Below are positions 1-6,959 of a stretch of 56,942 nt of DNA, one piece after another. Location: contig JBEVNO010000037.1 in NCBI GenBank assembly GCA_040508085.1, forward strand, positions 1 to 56,942, in the 5' to 3' direction. Within the stretch, counting starts at the first letter, position 1, and each line of letters begins with the position of its first letter. The position numbers and the translations under genes are program-made. The DNA is from ZC4RG30 sp040508085. GTDB lineage: Bacteria; Pseudomonadota; Gammaproteobacteria; Steroidobacterales; Steroidobacteraceae. Under the pieces are notes generated by a model that saw only the letters and a program-made list of their open reading frames with translations, was not told where the DNA came from and searched no databases.

Positions 1-426
1 CAGGATGCGAGCGAACGCTTCGGCCACCTCCCAGACATTCTCGTCTTCATCCAATGCACCTCACCGTTCCTGCGGAGCGCAGACATCGACGGCATGGTCA
101 CGCTCCTGCAAGAACAGCGAGGCGACTGCGCGCTGACGGCCTGCCGCTTTCACGGGTTCGTCTGGAGAAGCCCTCTGCACGCCTCGGGCATCAACCATGA
201 TCTGAAGGTGAGAGTGCGTCGCCAGGACGCAATGCCTGAATTCCTTGAAACCGGATCTGCTTATGCGATGCAGGTCGCGGGATTTCTGGCTGCTCGGCAC
301 CGCTTTTTCGGTCGTCCCTTGCTATACGAAGTGCCGCGAAGCCGCTCACTCGAGGTAGACACCCTCGACGATCTCAAGCTTGCCAGGATCATGGCCAGGA
401 ACCTGGAAGGCAGACGGGTGTCTTGA
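1..426 (+). CDS. acylneuraminate-type cytidylyltransferase, C-terminal part (5' end outside window)
   Basis: An open frame runs from the first base to a TGA at 424-426, so the N-terminal nucleotide-binding loop is missing. The visible part has the family pattern DILVFIQCTSPF, followed by ALTACRFHGFVW and a late EVDTLDDLKLARI segment. These match the C-terminal half of CMP-sialic, pseudaminic or legionaminic acid synthetases, which activate a nonulosonic acid with CTP for surface glycans. The exact sugar cannot be told from this fragment. It lies 6 nt before a broken lipid A-type acyltransferase, so it is probably the end of a surface-glycan cluster lying to the left. Confidence 0.72.
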   Translation, partial: QDASERFGHLPDILVFIQCTSPFLRSADIDGMVTLLQEQRGDCALTACRFHGFVWRSPLHASGINHDLKVRVRRQDAMPEFLETGSAYAMQVAGFLAARHRFFGRPLLYEVPRSRSLEVDTLDDLKLARIMARNLEGRRVS

Positions 427-432
427 TCGCTG

Positions 433-845
433 ATGACCGGACTGGCGCTCAGGAAGAAGGCGAGGCGTGCTGCGAGGCGGTGGATTTTCCTTCTCGCTCG
501 GACGCTAACGCGCCGGGTAGAGTTCCAGGGCTTGCGCACGCTGGGCACCTGGATGGGTCGATTGCACTACGCGCTTGATGGCACTACGCGCCGCACCTGC
601 ATCACCGGGCTGCAGCGCTTCAGGGCCGCACATCGGGCGACCCCACGTAAGACGCGAGCTGAGAGAGGCGTACCGCGTCAATACGATTGCCGCATTGGAA
701 GTGCTGGGTATGCTCGACCGCAAGGTAAGCATCGCCAACTTGCAGTCACAGTTCCGCGTAGACGGTCTCCAGAATCTGGCCGCGGCCTGCCAGGGCCGTG
801 GTGCCATCCTGATCGCCACCCATTCGGGCGTGCTGTCCTGTTCAG
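433..845 (+). pseudogene. frameshifted and truncated lipid A-type acyltransferase remnant
   Basis: The first 60 residues in one frame (LRTLGTWMGRLHYAL, then CITGLQR) resemble the start of LpxL/HtrB-type acyltransferases. After about 612-630 the family-like sequence moves to the +1 frame (SGPHIGRPHVRRELREAYR, later GRGAILIATHSG). This indicates a one-base frameshift. The similarity ends near 845, just after the expected catalytic His region, where sequence of a TonB receptor on the other strand begins. About two thirds of a normal 300-residue enzyme is missing or out of frame. It follows the cytidylyltransferase by 6 nt, consistent with a decayed surface-glycan locus. The family call is moderate. 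Confidence 0.55.
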
Positions 846-1308
846 AGGAGATGACGATACTAGTCATGTCGTTGTAGTAGAAGTCGGCGTTCCATCGCCA
901 CTTGCCGCCAAGCTCCTGGCTTATCCCTCATACCTAGTGATCGGATTTGACGGTTGTCAGGTTCGGATTTCCCAAGACGTCGATCATTTCGCGCAACTGG
1001 GGCAGCTGCGAGTACCGACCCGCAGAGACGTAGGTCGATAGCTTGTCGTTGATCTGATAGTCGAACCTCATGCGAGGCTCAACTCGTCCGTCACTCAAGT
1101 AGTCGTCACTACCGTAGTGGGCACCAAAGGTCAGCGCATGCTTGCCGGCCATGGACCACCTGTCCTCTGCATAGGCTTCATGAGCGACCACATTCAACGT
1201 GTCTCGATACTCGCTGATCATGAAGGCGCCACTGCACGGGGCTATCGCTGCAGATCGAATGAAGATGGGTACAATCCCGTCAAAGCGCGATCGTGGAGCC
1301 GCTGTTGC
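846..1308 (-). pseudogene. decayed internal fragment of a TonB-dependent receptor
   Basis: Read on the minus strand from about 1308 to 846, one frame gives receptor-like blocks: SRFDGIVPIF, then EAYAEDRWS, HALTFGAHYGSDDYLSDGR, INDKLSTYVSAGRYSQLPQ, GNPNLTTVKSDH, and after two in-frame stops (TAG at 934-936, TGA at 928-930) WRWNADFYYNDM. This is the usual order of late barrel strands in TonB-dependent receptors, in which the GNPNL-KSDHY block precedes a strand such as RWNADFYY. Plug domain, signal peptide and C-terminal strand are absent. Both ends are abrupt: one abuts the acyltransferase remnant near 846, the other overlaps the start of the LysE gene. No product is expected. Confidence 0.7.
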
Positions 1309-1931
1309 TCAATCTGCTCGTCTCTGCTTTTCTGCTGGGGCTGCTGTTCAACGCCACCCCGGGGCCGGTCTTCGCCGAAAGCCTGCGGCGTGGCATGACG
1401 GGCGGGTTTCACCCGGCCCTCGCAGTGCAGGTCGGTTCGCTTGTCGGTGACTTCGCCTGGGCAGTTCTAGGCCTGCTCGGTGCGGCGGCGCTCTTTACTC
1501 TGCCCTGGTTGCGCGTTCCATTCTCACTGGGCGGCGCTGCACTTCTCGCGTGGATGTCCTGGTGCGCCGGAAAAGACGCTTTACGCCCAGTTCCCCCGCC
1601 TCGAGCGTCCACAACCGGCATGGCGAGTACCGACATCATGGTCGGCGTCGGTCTTTCAATCTCGACGCCGACAAACATTGTGTATTGGGCCGCCATGGGC
1701 GGCACGGTTGCTGCGCTCGGCGTAGCGAACCCGACGCCCGGAGCGTACGCGGTCTTCCTGACCGGGTTCATGCTCTCCTCCATCCTCTGGTGCTTTTTCT
1801 GCGCTGCCGCGATCGCCGGAGTAAGGCGCTCCAGCAATGTTGCGGTCTGGAGAGTGTTGAACGTCGTCTGCTCGCTCGGTCTTGGCCTGTTCGCGGCCAG
1901 GGCCCTCTGGAATGTTGCCACCCTCCCGTAG
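1293..1931 (+). CDS. LysE/RhtB-family exporter
   Basis: A 212-residue protein with a GTG start and about six hydrophobic segments. It has the family's N-terminal hallmark of a hydrophobic helix followed by NATPGPVFAESLRRG, and a mid-protein STPTNIVYWAAMGG segment, equivalent to the NP(K) region in the second half of LysE/RhtB carriers. These are inner-membrane exporters of amino acids or small metabolites; the substrate cannot be assigned. The start lies on the broken end of a TonB-receptor remnant, so its upstream region is probably recombinant and its native promoter may be lost. It is convergent with the LuxR-type regulator, with 87 nt between their ends. Confidence 0.82.
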   Translation: MEPLLLNLLVSAFLLGLLFNATPGPVFAESLRRGMTGGFHPALAVQVGSLVGDFAWAVLGLLGAAALFTLPWLRVPFSLGGAALLAWMSWCAGKDALRPVPPPRASTTGMASTDIMVGVGLSISTPTNIVYWAAMGGTVAALGVANPTPGAYAVFLTGFMLSSILWCFFCAAAIAGVRRSSNVAVWRVLNVVCSLGLGLFAARALWNVATLP

Positions 1932-2018
1932 ATCGACATCCGAAGCAGAGAGCAGTGTCCGGTAGCGGTATGGTACTCGCCCGAGTGCCGCGACCTCTGG
2001 CGTCCACACACGAAACCT

Positions 2019-2741
2019 TCAATGGACCTCTGCAACCTCCCCCGGATTCTGCGATGCAACCAGCCTGCCACGCGATGTCATGTTCGCCATTCTGAGCAGC
2101 ACTGACACATAGTTCTTCACCGTGCCCACGCTCAGTCCGAGATAGTGCGCAATTTCCTTGTTCGACTCGGCCTTCAGCAACCGCTCGAGCACGGCCTGCT
2201 GCCTCACAGTGAGACCTGCGAGAGAGGCGGCTGGCAGCAGGTCCGGGGCCGGTTCCTGCTCATGCGTTGGCCAGATCATCTGGATCGGCACATGCGTCCC
2301 GCCAGCCAGCATCAACTGGATCGCGGCGCAGACGATGCTCAGCGGCGTGCAGGACGGAATGACACCCGCGGCTCCGGCCCGCAGCGCGCGGCGCATGAGC
2401 TCTGGAAATTCGAGAGCCGATACGATGGCGATCGGCACACCGGAATACTGGCGCCGCAGGCGTTCGAAATCCTGCAGCGGATCGGAGCCTCCGATGGCGT
2501 GGCTCGTCTGGATGTCGAGCAGGATCAGCGCGACTGCGGCCTCTCCGCAGCCACGCAGCGCGTCGCCGCAAGGTTCAGCAGCGAGCTGGCGACTGGACAG
2601 TGGGCTCGAGCCTCTGATCGCAGCGGCCAGACCCGCTATCATCAGTTCGTTGTGACCCATCAGCAGGATCGGCCCGCCCCCTCCGCGCTCCGCATCCGGC
2701 GAGAGCAAGATCGCCACCATTGCTGCTGGTACTCTGTGCAT
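2019..2741 (-). CDS. LuxR-family regulator with degenerate receiver domain
   Basis: A 240-residue protein. Residues about 25-150 have the length and pattern of a response-regulator receiver, with LILLDIQ at the usual phospho-acceptor strand. The acidic pair normally near the start (VDDH) reads MGHN, and the conserved Lys in G-A-x-G-Y-x-x-K is replaced (GAAGVIPSC). The C-terminal 65 residues are a typical LuxR/NarL helix-turn-helix (LTVRQQAVLERLL, then SNKEIAHYLGLSVGTVKNYV). It therefore probably binds DNA, but phosphorylation by a kinase is doubtful. No kinase is adjacent. It is divergent from the unknown gene at 2997. The start codon is uncertain; internal Met codons occur. Confidence 0.8.
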   Translation of the reverse strand: MHRVPAAMVAILLSPDAERGGGGPILLMGHNELMIAGLAAAIRGSSPLSSRQLAAEPCGDALRGCGEAAVALILLDIQTSHAIGGSDPLQDFERLRRQYSGVPIAIVSALEFPELMRRALRAGAAGVIPSCTPLSIVCAAIQLMLAGGTHVPIQMIWPTHEQEPAPDLLPAASLAGLTVRQQAVLERLLKAESNKEIAHYLGLSVGTVKNYVSVLLRMANMTSRGRLVASQNPGEVAEVH

Positions 2742-2996
2742 CCTCCACTCCGTGGATCACCGCTGCGCACTAGAGCACATGCGGTTGCGCCTCACCGTGC
2801 GCCGGGACACCTAGTGGACGCATTGAGATGCTGCAACGCGATCGCAGTGCCCAGCCGCCACGTGCCGAAAGACACGTGCACACGCACAGCTTGAGTTCGC
2901 CCTGCTTTGGGCAGTAGATACTTGTTGTTGTGAATGCCTGCGGCTGGCCTGGTCGGCGCCGCTGCTGGTTGCTCATGCGTGATGGAGACTGCCACG
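2742..2996. promoter_or_regulatory. divergent intergenic region with paired CACGTG sites
   Basis: This 255-nt gap separates the LuxR-type regulator (minus) from the unknown gene (plus). It contains two copies of CACGTG at 2859-2864 and 2873-2878, 14 bp apart, the kind of spacing expected for an operator on one DNA face. A possible plus-strand promoter is TTGAGT at 2891-2896 with TAGATA at 2915-2920 (18-nt spacing). No convincing coding sequence is seen. Function is inferred only. Confidence 0.3.
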
Positions 2997-3449
2997 ATGT
3001 ACGCCGCAAACCTGCGGGCCCGCCCAGTGGAGAGTCTGCGCCTGCAGCTGATCGGGCTGCAGAATGTAGTTGCGCCGGACCGGCGCGGCCCGACCGAGCT
3101 CGCCATACCTGAGGTCCGGATGCTCCTTTCCGGGCTGCGCAGGCTGATCGTCACCGCCCGTGGCGACAGCATGTATGTCTACGCATCGATCGCGCTGCGC
3201 ATGCTCGAAAGGCTCGAACCCTTCGAGCGCGCCGACCAGATGCCACTGTCACAGAGTGAAGCGGCGCTGCGATGGATTCATGCCTCGCAGCGCTATCTCC
3301 AGAACCCACACGACCGGGCATGTGCCGTCGATCTCGTTGAACAGCTGGCCGCGAACCCTACGGAATCCGGCAGTGGGGACATGGAGATCGACGGTCTCCT
3401 CTTCGACTTGCTGCAGGAGCGCAACATCGAAGACCGTTCCGGCAGCTGA
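2997..3449 (+). CDS. hypothetical protein, helical, 150 residues
   Basis: I do not recognise this family. The ATG at 2997 is chosen because a GGAG lies about 9 nt upstream; another in-frame ATG at 2982 has no clear ribosome-binding site. The product is soluble and mostly helical by composition, with no signal peptide, membrane segment or cysteine pair. A central segment LLSGLRRLIVTARGDSMYV is followed by ERLEPFERADQ and an acidic tail. It is divergent from the degenerate LuxR-type regulator and may be its target. It precedes the molybdenum hydroxylase operon by about 170 nt. Real coding is likely from codon use, but not proven. Confidence 0.55.
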   Translation: MYAANLRARPVESLRLQLIGLQNVVAPDRRGPTELAIPEVRMLLSGLRRLIVTARGDSMYVYASIALRMLERLEPFERADQMPLSQSEAALRWIHASQRYLQNPHDRACAVDLVEQLAANPTESGSGDMEIDGLLFDLLQERNIEDRSGS

Positions 3450-3619
3450 CCAACGGGTCCGGGTTCTCAACGAACAGGCGGGGCGCATCGCTATGCACGA
3501 GCGTACCTAACGCCTCTCTCAACCTCTTCCTTTTGGCGGATGGCGAGGCCCACCCTCCGGTCGTAGTATCCCCGGGGTCCGCAACCAGCACGGTGCTGCC
3601 ACGCGGCGAAGGAACGAGC
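3450..3619. other. intergenic region before the molybdenum hydroxylase operon
   Basis: A 170-nt gap. An open frame continues upstream of the chosen iorA-type start to 3533, but its translation is not family-like. No hairpin or strong promoter was recognised. Confidence 0.4.
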
Positions 3620-4108
3620 GTGAAGATCAAGGTCAACGGGCAGGAGCGCGAGATCGATGCCGCGCCCGATATGCCGCTGCTCTGGGCACTGCGGGACATC
3701 ATCGGCCTGACGGGCACCAAGTTCGGCTGCGGCGTGGCCCAGTGCGGCGCGTGCACGGTGTGGATGAACGGACGACCGCTGCGTTCCTGCGCCATGCCGG
3801 TACAGGCCGTGGGCGACAGCGAGATCACCACCATCGAGGGCATCGGTGCCGTCGCGGCGCGTGAGTCACAGGCGGTGCAACGTGAATGGGCGGCGCTCGA
3901 CGTACCCCAGTGCGGGTATTGCCAATCCGGCCAGGTCATGAGCGCTGTGGCCTTGCTGCGGATCAATCCCAAACCCACCGATCGCGACATTGATCTGGCC
4001 ATGAACGGCAACATCTGCCGCTGCGCGACCTATGTGCGCATCCGCCAGGCCATCAAGACTGCCAGTGACTCGCTGGCCAGCGGCGCCGCGTCAGGCGGTG
4101 CGGCATGA
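3620..4108 (+). CDS. iorA: isoquinoline 1-oxidoreductase-type small subunit ([2Fe-2S] protein)
   Basis: A 162-residue ferredoxin-like electron-transfer subunit of a molybdenum hydroxylase. The N-terminal 2Fe-2S domain has the plant-type pattern KFGCGVAQCGACTVWMNG with a fourth Cys in RSC. The C-terminal helical domain carries the second cluster (CGYCQSGQ, then NICRCATY). Length and order match IorA and similar small subunits. The GTG at 3620 is chosen because an AAGGAA lies just upstream and the family starts with V-K-I-x-V-N-G; the frame stays open to 3533 without family-like sequence. Its stop overlaps the next start by 4 nt, so the two subunits are probably translationally coupled. The substrate (N-heterocycle or aldehyde) cannot be read from the sequence. 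Confidence 0.93.
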   Translation: MKIKVNGQEREIDAAPDMPLLWALRDIIGLTGTKFGCGVAQCGACTVWMNGRPLRSCAMPVQAVGDSEITTIEGIGAVAARESQAVQREWAALDVPQCGYCQSGQVMSAVALLRINPKPTDRDIDLAMNGNICRCATYVRIRQAIKTASDSLASGAASGGAA

Positions 4109-6321
4109 GTCGCCTGCCACAGGCCTACTACTCCCCCGCCGCGCTGCTGTCGCGGGCCGTGTCGCGCCGTGCCGCGCTGCGGGGCCTGGGCGCGCTGGTC
4201 ATCGGTGTGCAGCTGCCCCTCCGTGCGCGTGCGCAGGCCACGGCCAGCCCAGCCGGTACTGGCCTGTTCGCACCGAATGCCTTCGTGCGTGTGGGCGCCG
4301 ACGATACGGTCACCATCGTCAGCAAGCACATCGAATTCGGACAGGGGCCGTGGACAGGGCTCGCCACCATCGCAGCCGAGGAAATGGATGCAGACTGGTC
4401 GAAGGTCCGCGCCGAGCACGCGCCTTCCGATGCCAAGCTTTACGCCAACCTCGCGTTCGGCACTTTGCAGGGCACGGGCGGCTCGTCCGCCATCGCCAAT
4501 TCCTATGAACAGATGCGCAAGGCCGGGGCGAGCGCGCGCGCCATGCTGGTGACAGCCGCGGCACGCCAGTGGCAGGTTCCTGAGACCGAGATCAGCGTCG
4601 CCGCCGGCGTGATCACCCACCAGAAATCCGGGCGCAGTGGCCGCTTTGGTGCGTTCGCCGCGGCCGCTTCCCGGCTACCGGTGCCGAAAGATCCGCCGCT
4701 GAAGGATGCGGCAGGGTTCAGGCTGATCGGCCGTGATCATTCCGTGCGCCGTCTCGACAGCGCGGAGAAGAGCAATGGCCAGGCCATGTTCACGCTCGAC
4801 CAGCGGCTGCCCGGCATGCTCACCGTGGTGCTGGCGCGTCCGCCCCGCTTCGGCGGCGTGGCGGCGCAGGTGGACGACGCAGCGGCGCGTGCCGTGCACG
4901 GTGTAGTGGACGTAAAGCGAGTGCCTACCGGCGTTGCGGTGTATGCCGAGAACACATGGGCCGCATTGCAGGGCCGCAAGGCGCTGCGCATCACCTGGGA
5001 TGAAACCAGGGCCGAGAAGCGTGGCACGGATGAACTGCTGGCAGAGTATCGCCTGCTGTCGAAGCAGCCGGGATTGTCTGCTGGCATGCACGGCGACCCC
5101 AAAGCCGTGTTTGCCCGTGGCGGCCAGATGCTCGAAGCCGAGTACATTTTCCCGTATCTCGCGCATGGCCCGATGGAACCGCTGGACGGATGCCTTTCCT
5201 GGGAAGGCGATACCGCGGTGATCCGCATGGGCAGCCAGATCCAGACTGGCGATCACGGCACCATCGCCGCAACACTAGGCATCCCGATGGAGAAGGTGCA
5301 GATCCACACCTTGCTGGCAGGCGGCAGCTTCGGCCGGCGCGGCCAGGCGAACAGCCATTTCGCGGCCGAACTGGCGGAAGTCTCGAAGGCCATCAACCGC
5401 TCGCGGCCCGTGAAGCTGATGTGGACGCGCGAGGACGACCTGCAGGGCGGCTACTACCGCCCGATGGTGGTACACCGCATGCGCGCCGCCATCGAGAACG
5501 GCGCCATCGCAGCCTGGTCGAGCACGGTGGTCACCCAATCCTTCCTCAAAGGCTCACCGTTCGAGGCCATGATCCAGAATGGCCTGGATCCGACCTCTGT
5601 CGAAGGCGCCAGTGAACTGCCCTACGAACTGCCGAATTTCTCCTGCGAACTGCATTCACCCGCGGTGGGTGTCCCGACCCTGTGGTGGCGTTCGGTGGGC
5701 CATTCGCACACCGGCTACGCGGTGGAGACCTTCATCGATGAGTTGCTGGAGAAGACAGGCAAGGATCCCGTAGCGGGGCGCCTGGAGCTCATGGGCAAAC
5801 AGCCACGCGCTGCCGGCGTGCTGCGCGCAGTGGCGAAGGCGGCGAACTGGACGGGCCCCGGTCCGGTCAGCGGGCGTGCCCGGGGCTGCGCCGTGGTGGA
5901 GAGCTTCGGCAGCTATGTGGCCCAGATCGCCGAAGTGTCGATGGGCGAAAGCGGCGAACCCATCGTGCACAAGGTCTGGTGCGCGGTGGACTGCGGCGTG
6001 GCGGTCAATCCGGATGTGATCCGTGCCCAGATGGAGGGCGGCGTGGGTTACGGCCTGGGTCACGCGCTGTTCGCGGCGGTACCGCTGCGCGATGGCGTTC
6101 CCACCGTCTCCAATTTCAACAATTACCGTTCGCTGCGCATCAATGAGATGCCCGAGGTCGAAGTGGTGATAGTGCCTTCCACCGAGAAACCCAGTGGCGT
6201 TGGCGAACCCGGCGTGCCACCGGTCGCGCCAGCGGTGGGCAATGCACTGGCACGGCTGGGCAAGGGCCGGGTGCGCCAGCTGCCTTTCGTTACACCCAAG
6301 ACGGTGGAGAAGTCCGTATGA
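4105..6321 (+). CDS. iorB: isoquinoline 1-oxidoreductase-type molybdopterin-binding large subunit
   Basis: A 738-residue catalytic subunit of the xanthine-oxidase superfamily, IorB branch. A twin-arginine-like leader (SRRAALRGLGALVIG) ends near ARAQ, so the complex is probably exported folded. Recognisable cofactor segments include VSKHIEFGQGPWTGLATI near residue 75, LQGTGGSSAIANSY near 130, AGGSFGRRG near 410 and the C-terminal GVGEPGVPPVAPAVGNAL, whose Glu is in the position of the catalytic base. It overlaps iorA by 4 nt and the dihaem cytochrome gene by 4 nt. In this family water-derived oxygen is inserted into an aromatic N-heterocycle or aldehyde, with electrons leaving through the 2Fe-2S subunit. 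The true substrate here is unknown. Confidence 0.93.
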   Translation: MSRLPQAYYSPAALLSRAVSRRAALRGLGALVIGVQLPLRARAQATASPAGTGLFAPNAFVRVGADDTVTIVSKHIEFGQGPWTGLATIAAEEMDADWSKVRAEHAPSDAKLYANLAFGTLQGTGGSSAIANSYEQMRKAGASARAMLVTAAARQWQVPETEISVAAGVITHQKSGRSGRFGAFAAAASRLPVPKDPPLKDAAGFRLIGRDHSVRRLDSAEKSNGQAMFTLDQRLPGMLTVVLARPPRFGGVAAQVDDAAARAVHGVVDVKRVPTGVAVYAENTWAALQGRKALRITWDETRAEKRGTDELLAEYRLLSKQPGLSAGMHGDPKAVFARGGQMLEAEYIFPYLAHGPMEPLDGCLSWEGDTAVIRMGSQIQTGDHGTIAATLGIPMEKVQIHTLLAGGSFGRRGQANSHFAAELAEVSKAINRSRPVKLMWTREDDLQGGYYRPMVVHRMRAAIENGAIAAWSSTVVTQSFLKGSPFEAMIQNGLDPTSVEGASELPYELPNFSCELHSPAVGVPTLWWRSVGHSHTGYAVETFIDELLEKTGKDPVAGRLELMGKQPRAAGVLRAVAKAANWTGPGPVSGRARGCAVVESFGSYVAQIAEVSMGESGEPIVHKVWCAVDCGVAVNPDVIRAQMEGGVGYGLGHALFAAVPLRDGVPTVSNFNNYRSLRINEMPEVEVVIVPSTEKPSGVGEPGVPPVAPAVGNALARLGKGRVRQLPFVTPKTVEKSV

Positions 6322-6959
6322 AGCGCCTGCTGCAATCCCTGATGCTGGTAGTGCTGGGCCCTGGCATGGGCGCTGTCCATGCCGCGGATGCGCCGACTCT
6401 GCCCGATGTGGCCAAGGGCGAGCTGCGCAGCGTGGAGGCGTTTTCCAGCATCCACAACAAACGCGAGCGCTCGCTGGCGCTGTTCGGTGAAGTGGGCCGC
6501 GTACTCACCCATCCGCGCTGCGTGAACTGTCATCCCGCCGGCGAGAGGCCGCTGCAGACCGATGCGATGCGGCCCCATGAACCGCTGGTGGTGCGTGGGC
6601 CGGATGGGCACGGGCACGCGACCGGGCTGCGCTGTGACACCTGCCATCAGGCCGTCAACAACGACATAGCCACCGTACCAGGCAACCCGAAGTGGGGTCT
6701 GGCGCCGGCATCCATGGCATGGGAAGGCCGTTCGCTGGGGCAGATCTGCGAGCAGATCAAGGACCGCACGCGCAACGGCAACATGAACATGAAGGCGCTG
6801 ATCGAGCATATGAGCCACGACATCCTCGTCGGATGGGGCTGGTCGCCAGGTGTCGGGCGTGAGCCTGCGCCCGGCACGCAGCAACAGTTTGGCGCGCTGT
6901 TCAAGGCCTGGGCCGACAGCGGCGCCTACTGTCCCGCGGTGCCCCCGGCCAAGGGCTGA
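6318..6959 (+). CDS. periplasmic dihaem c-type cytochrome subunit
   Basis: A 213-residue protein with a Sec signal peptide (MKRLLQSLMLVVLG, cleavage near VHAA). Two haem c attachment sites, CVNCH and CDTCH, lie about 40 residues apart, with His- and Met-containing segments that could supply distal ligands. It starts 4 nt inside the end of the large hydroxylase subunit, so it is almost certainly the electron acceptor that passes electrons from the exported molybdenum hydroxylase towards the respiratory chain. Its 3' end overlaps the convergent GH81 gene by 34 nt. Most characterised IorAB pairs lack a dedicated cytochrome gene in this coupling, although many exported relatives have one. Confidence 0.88.
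   Translation: MKRLLQSLMLVVLGPGMGAVHAADAPTLPDVAKGELRSVEAFSSIHNKRERSLALFGEVGRVLTHPRCVNCHPAGERPLQTDAMRPHEPLVVRGPDGHGHATGLRCDTCHQAVNNDIATVPGNPKWGLAPASMAWEGRSLGQICEQIKDRTRNGNMNMKALIEHMSHDILVGWGWSPGVGREPAPGTQQQFGALFKAWADSGAYCPAVPPAKG

Noticed and set aside
433..1041. 202-codon plus-strand frame as an intact protein
   Set aside because: Only its first 60 residues look like a family; the rest is the wrong frame and then antisense to a receptor fragment.
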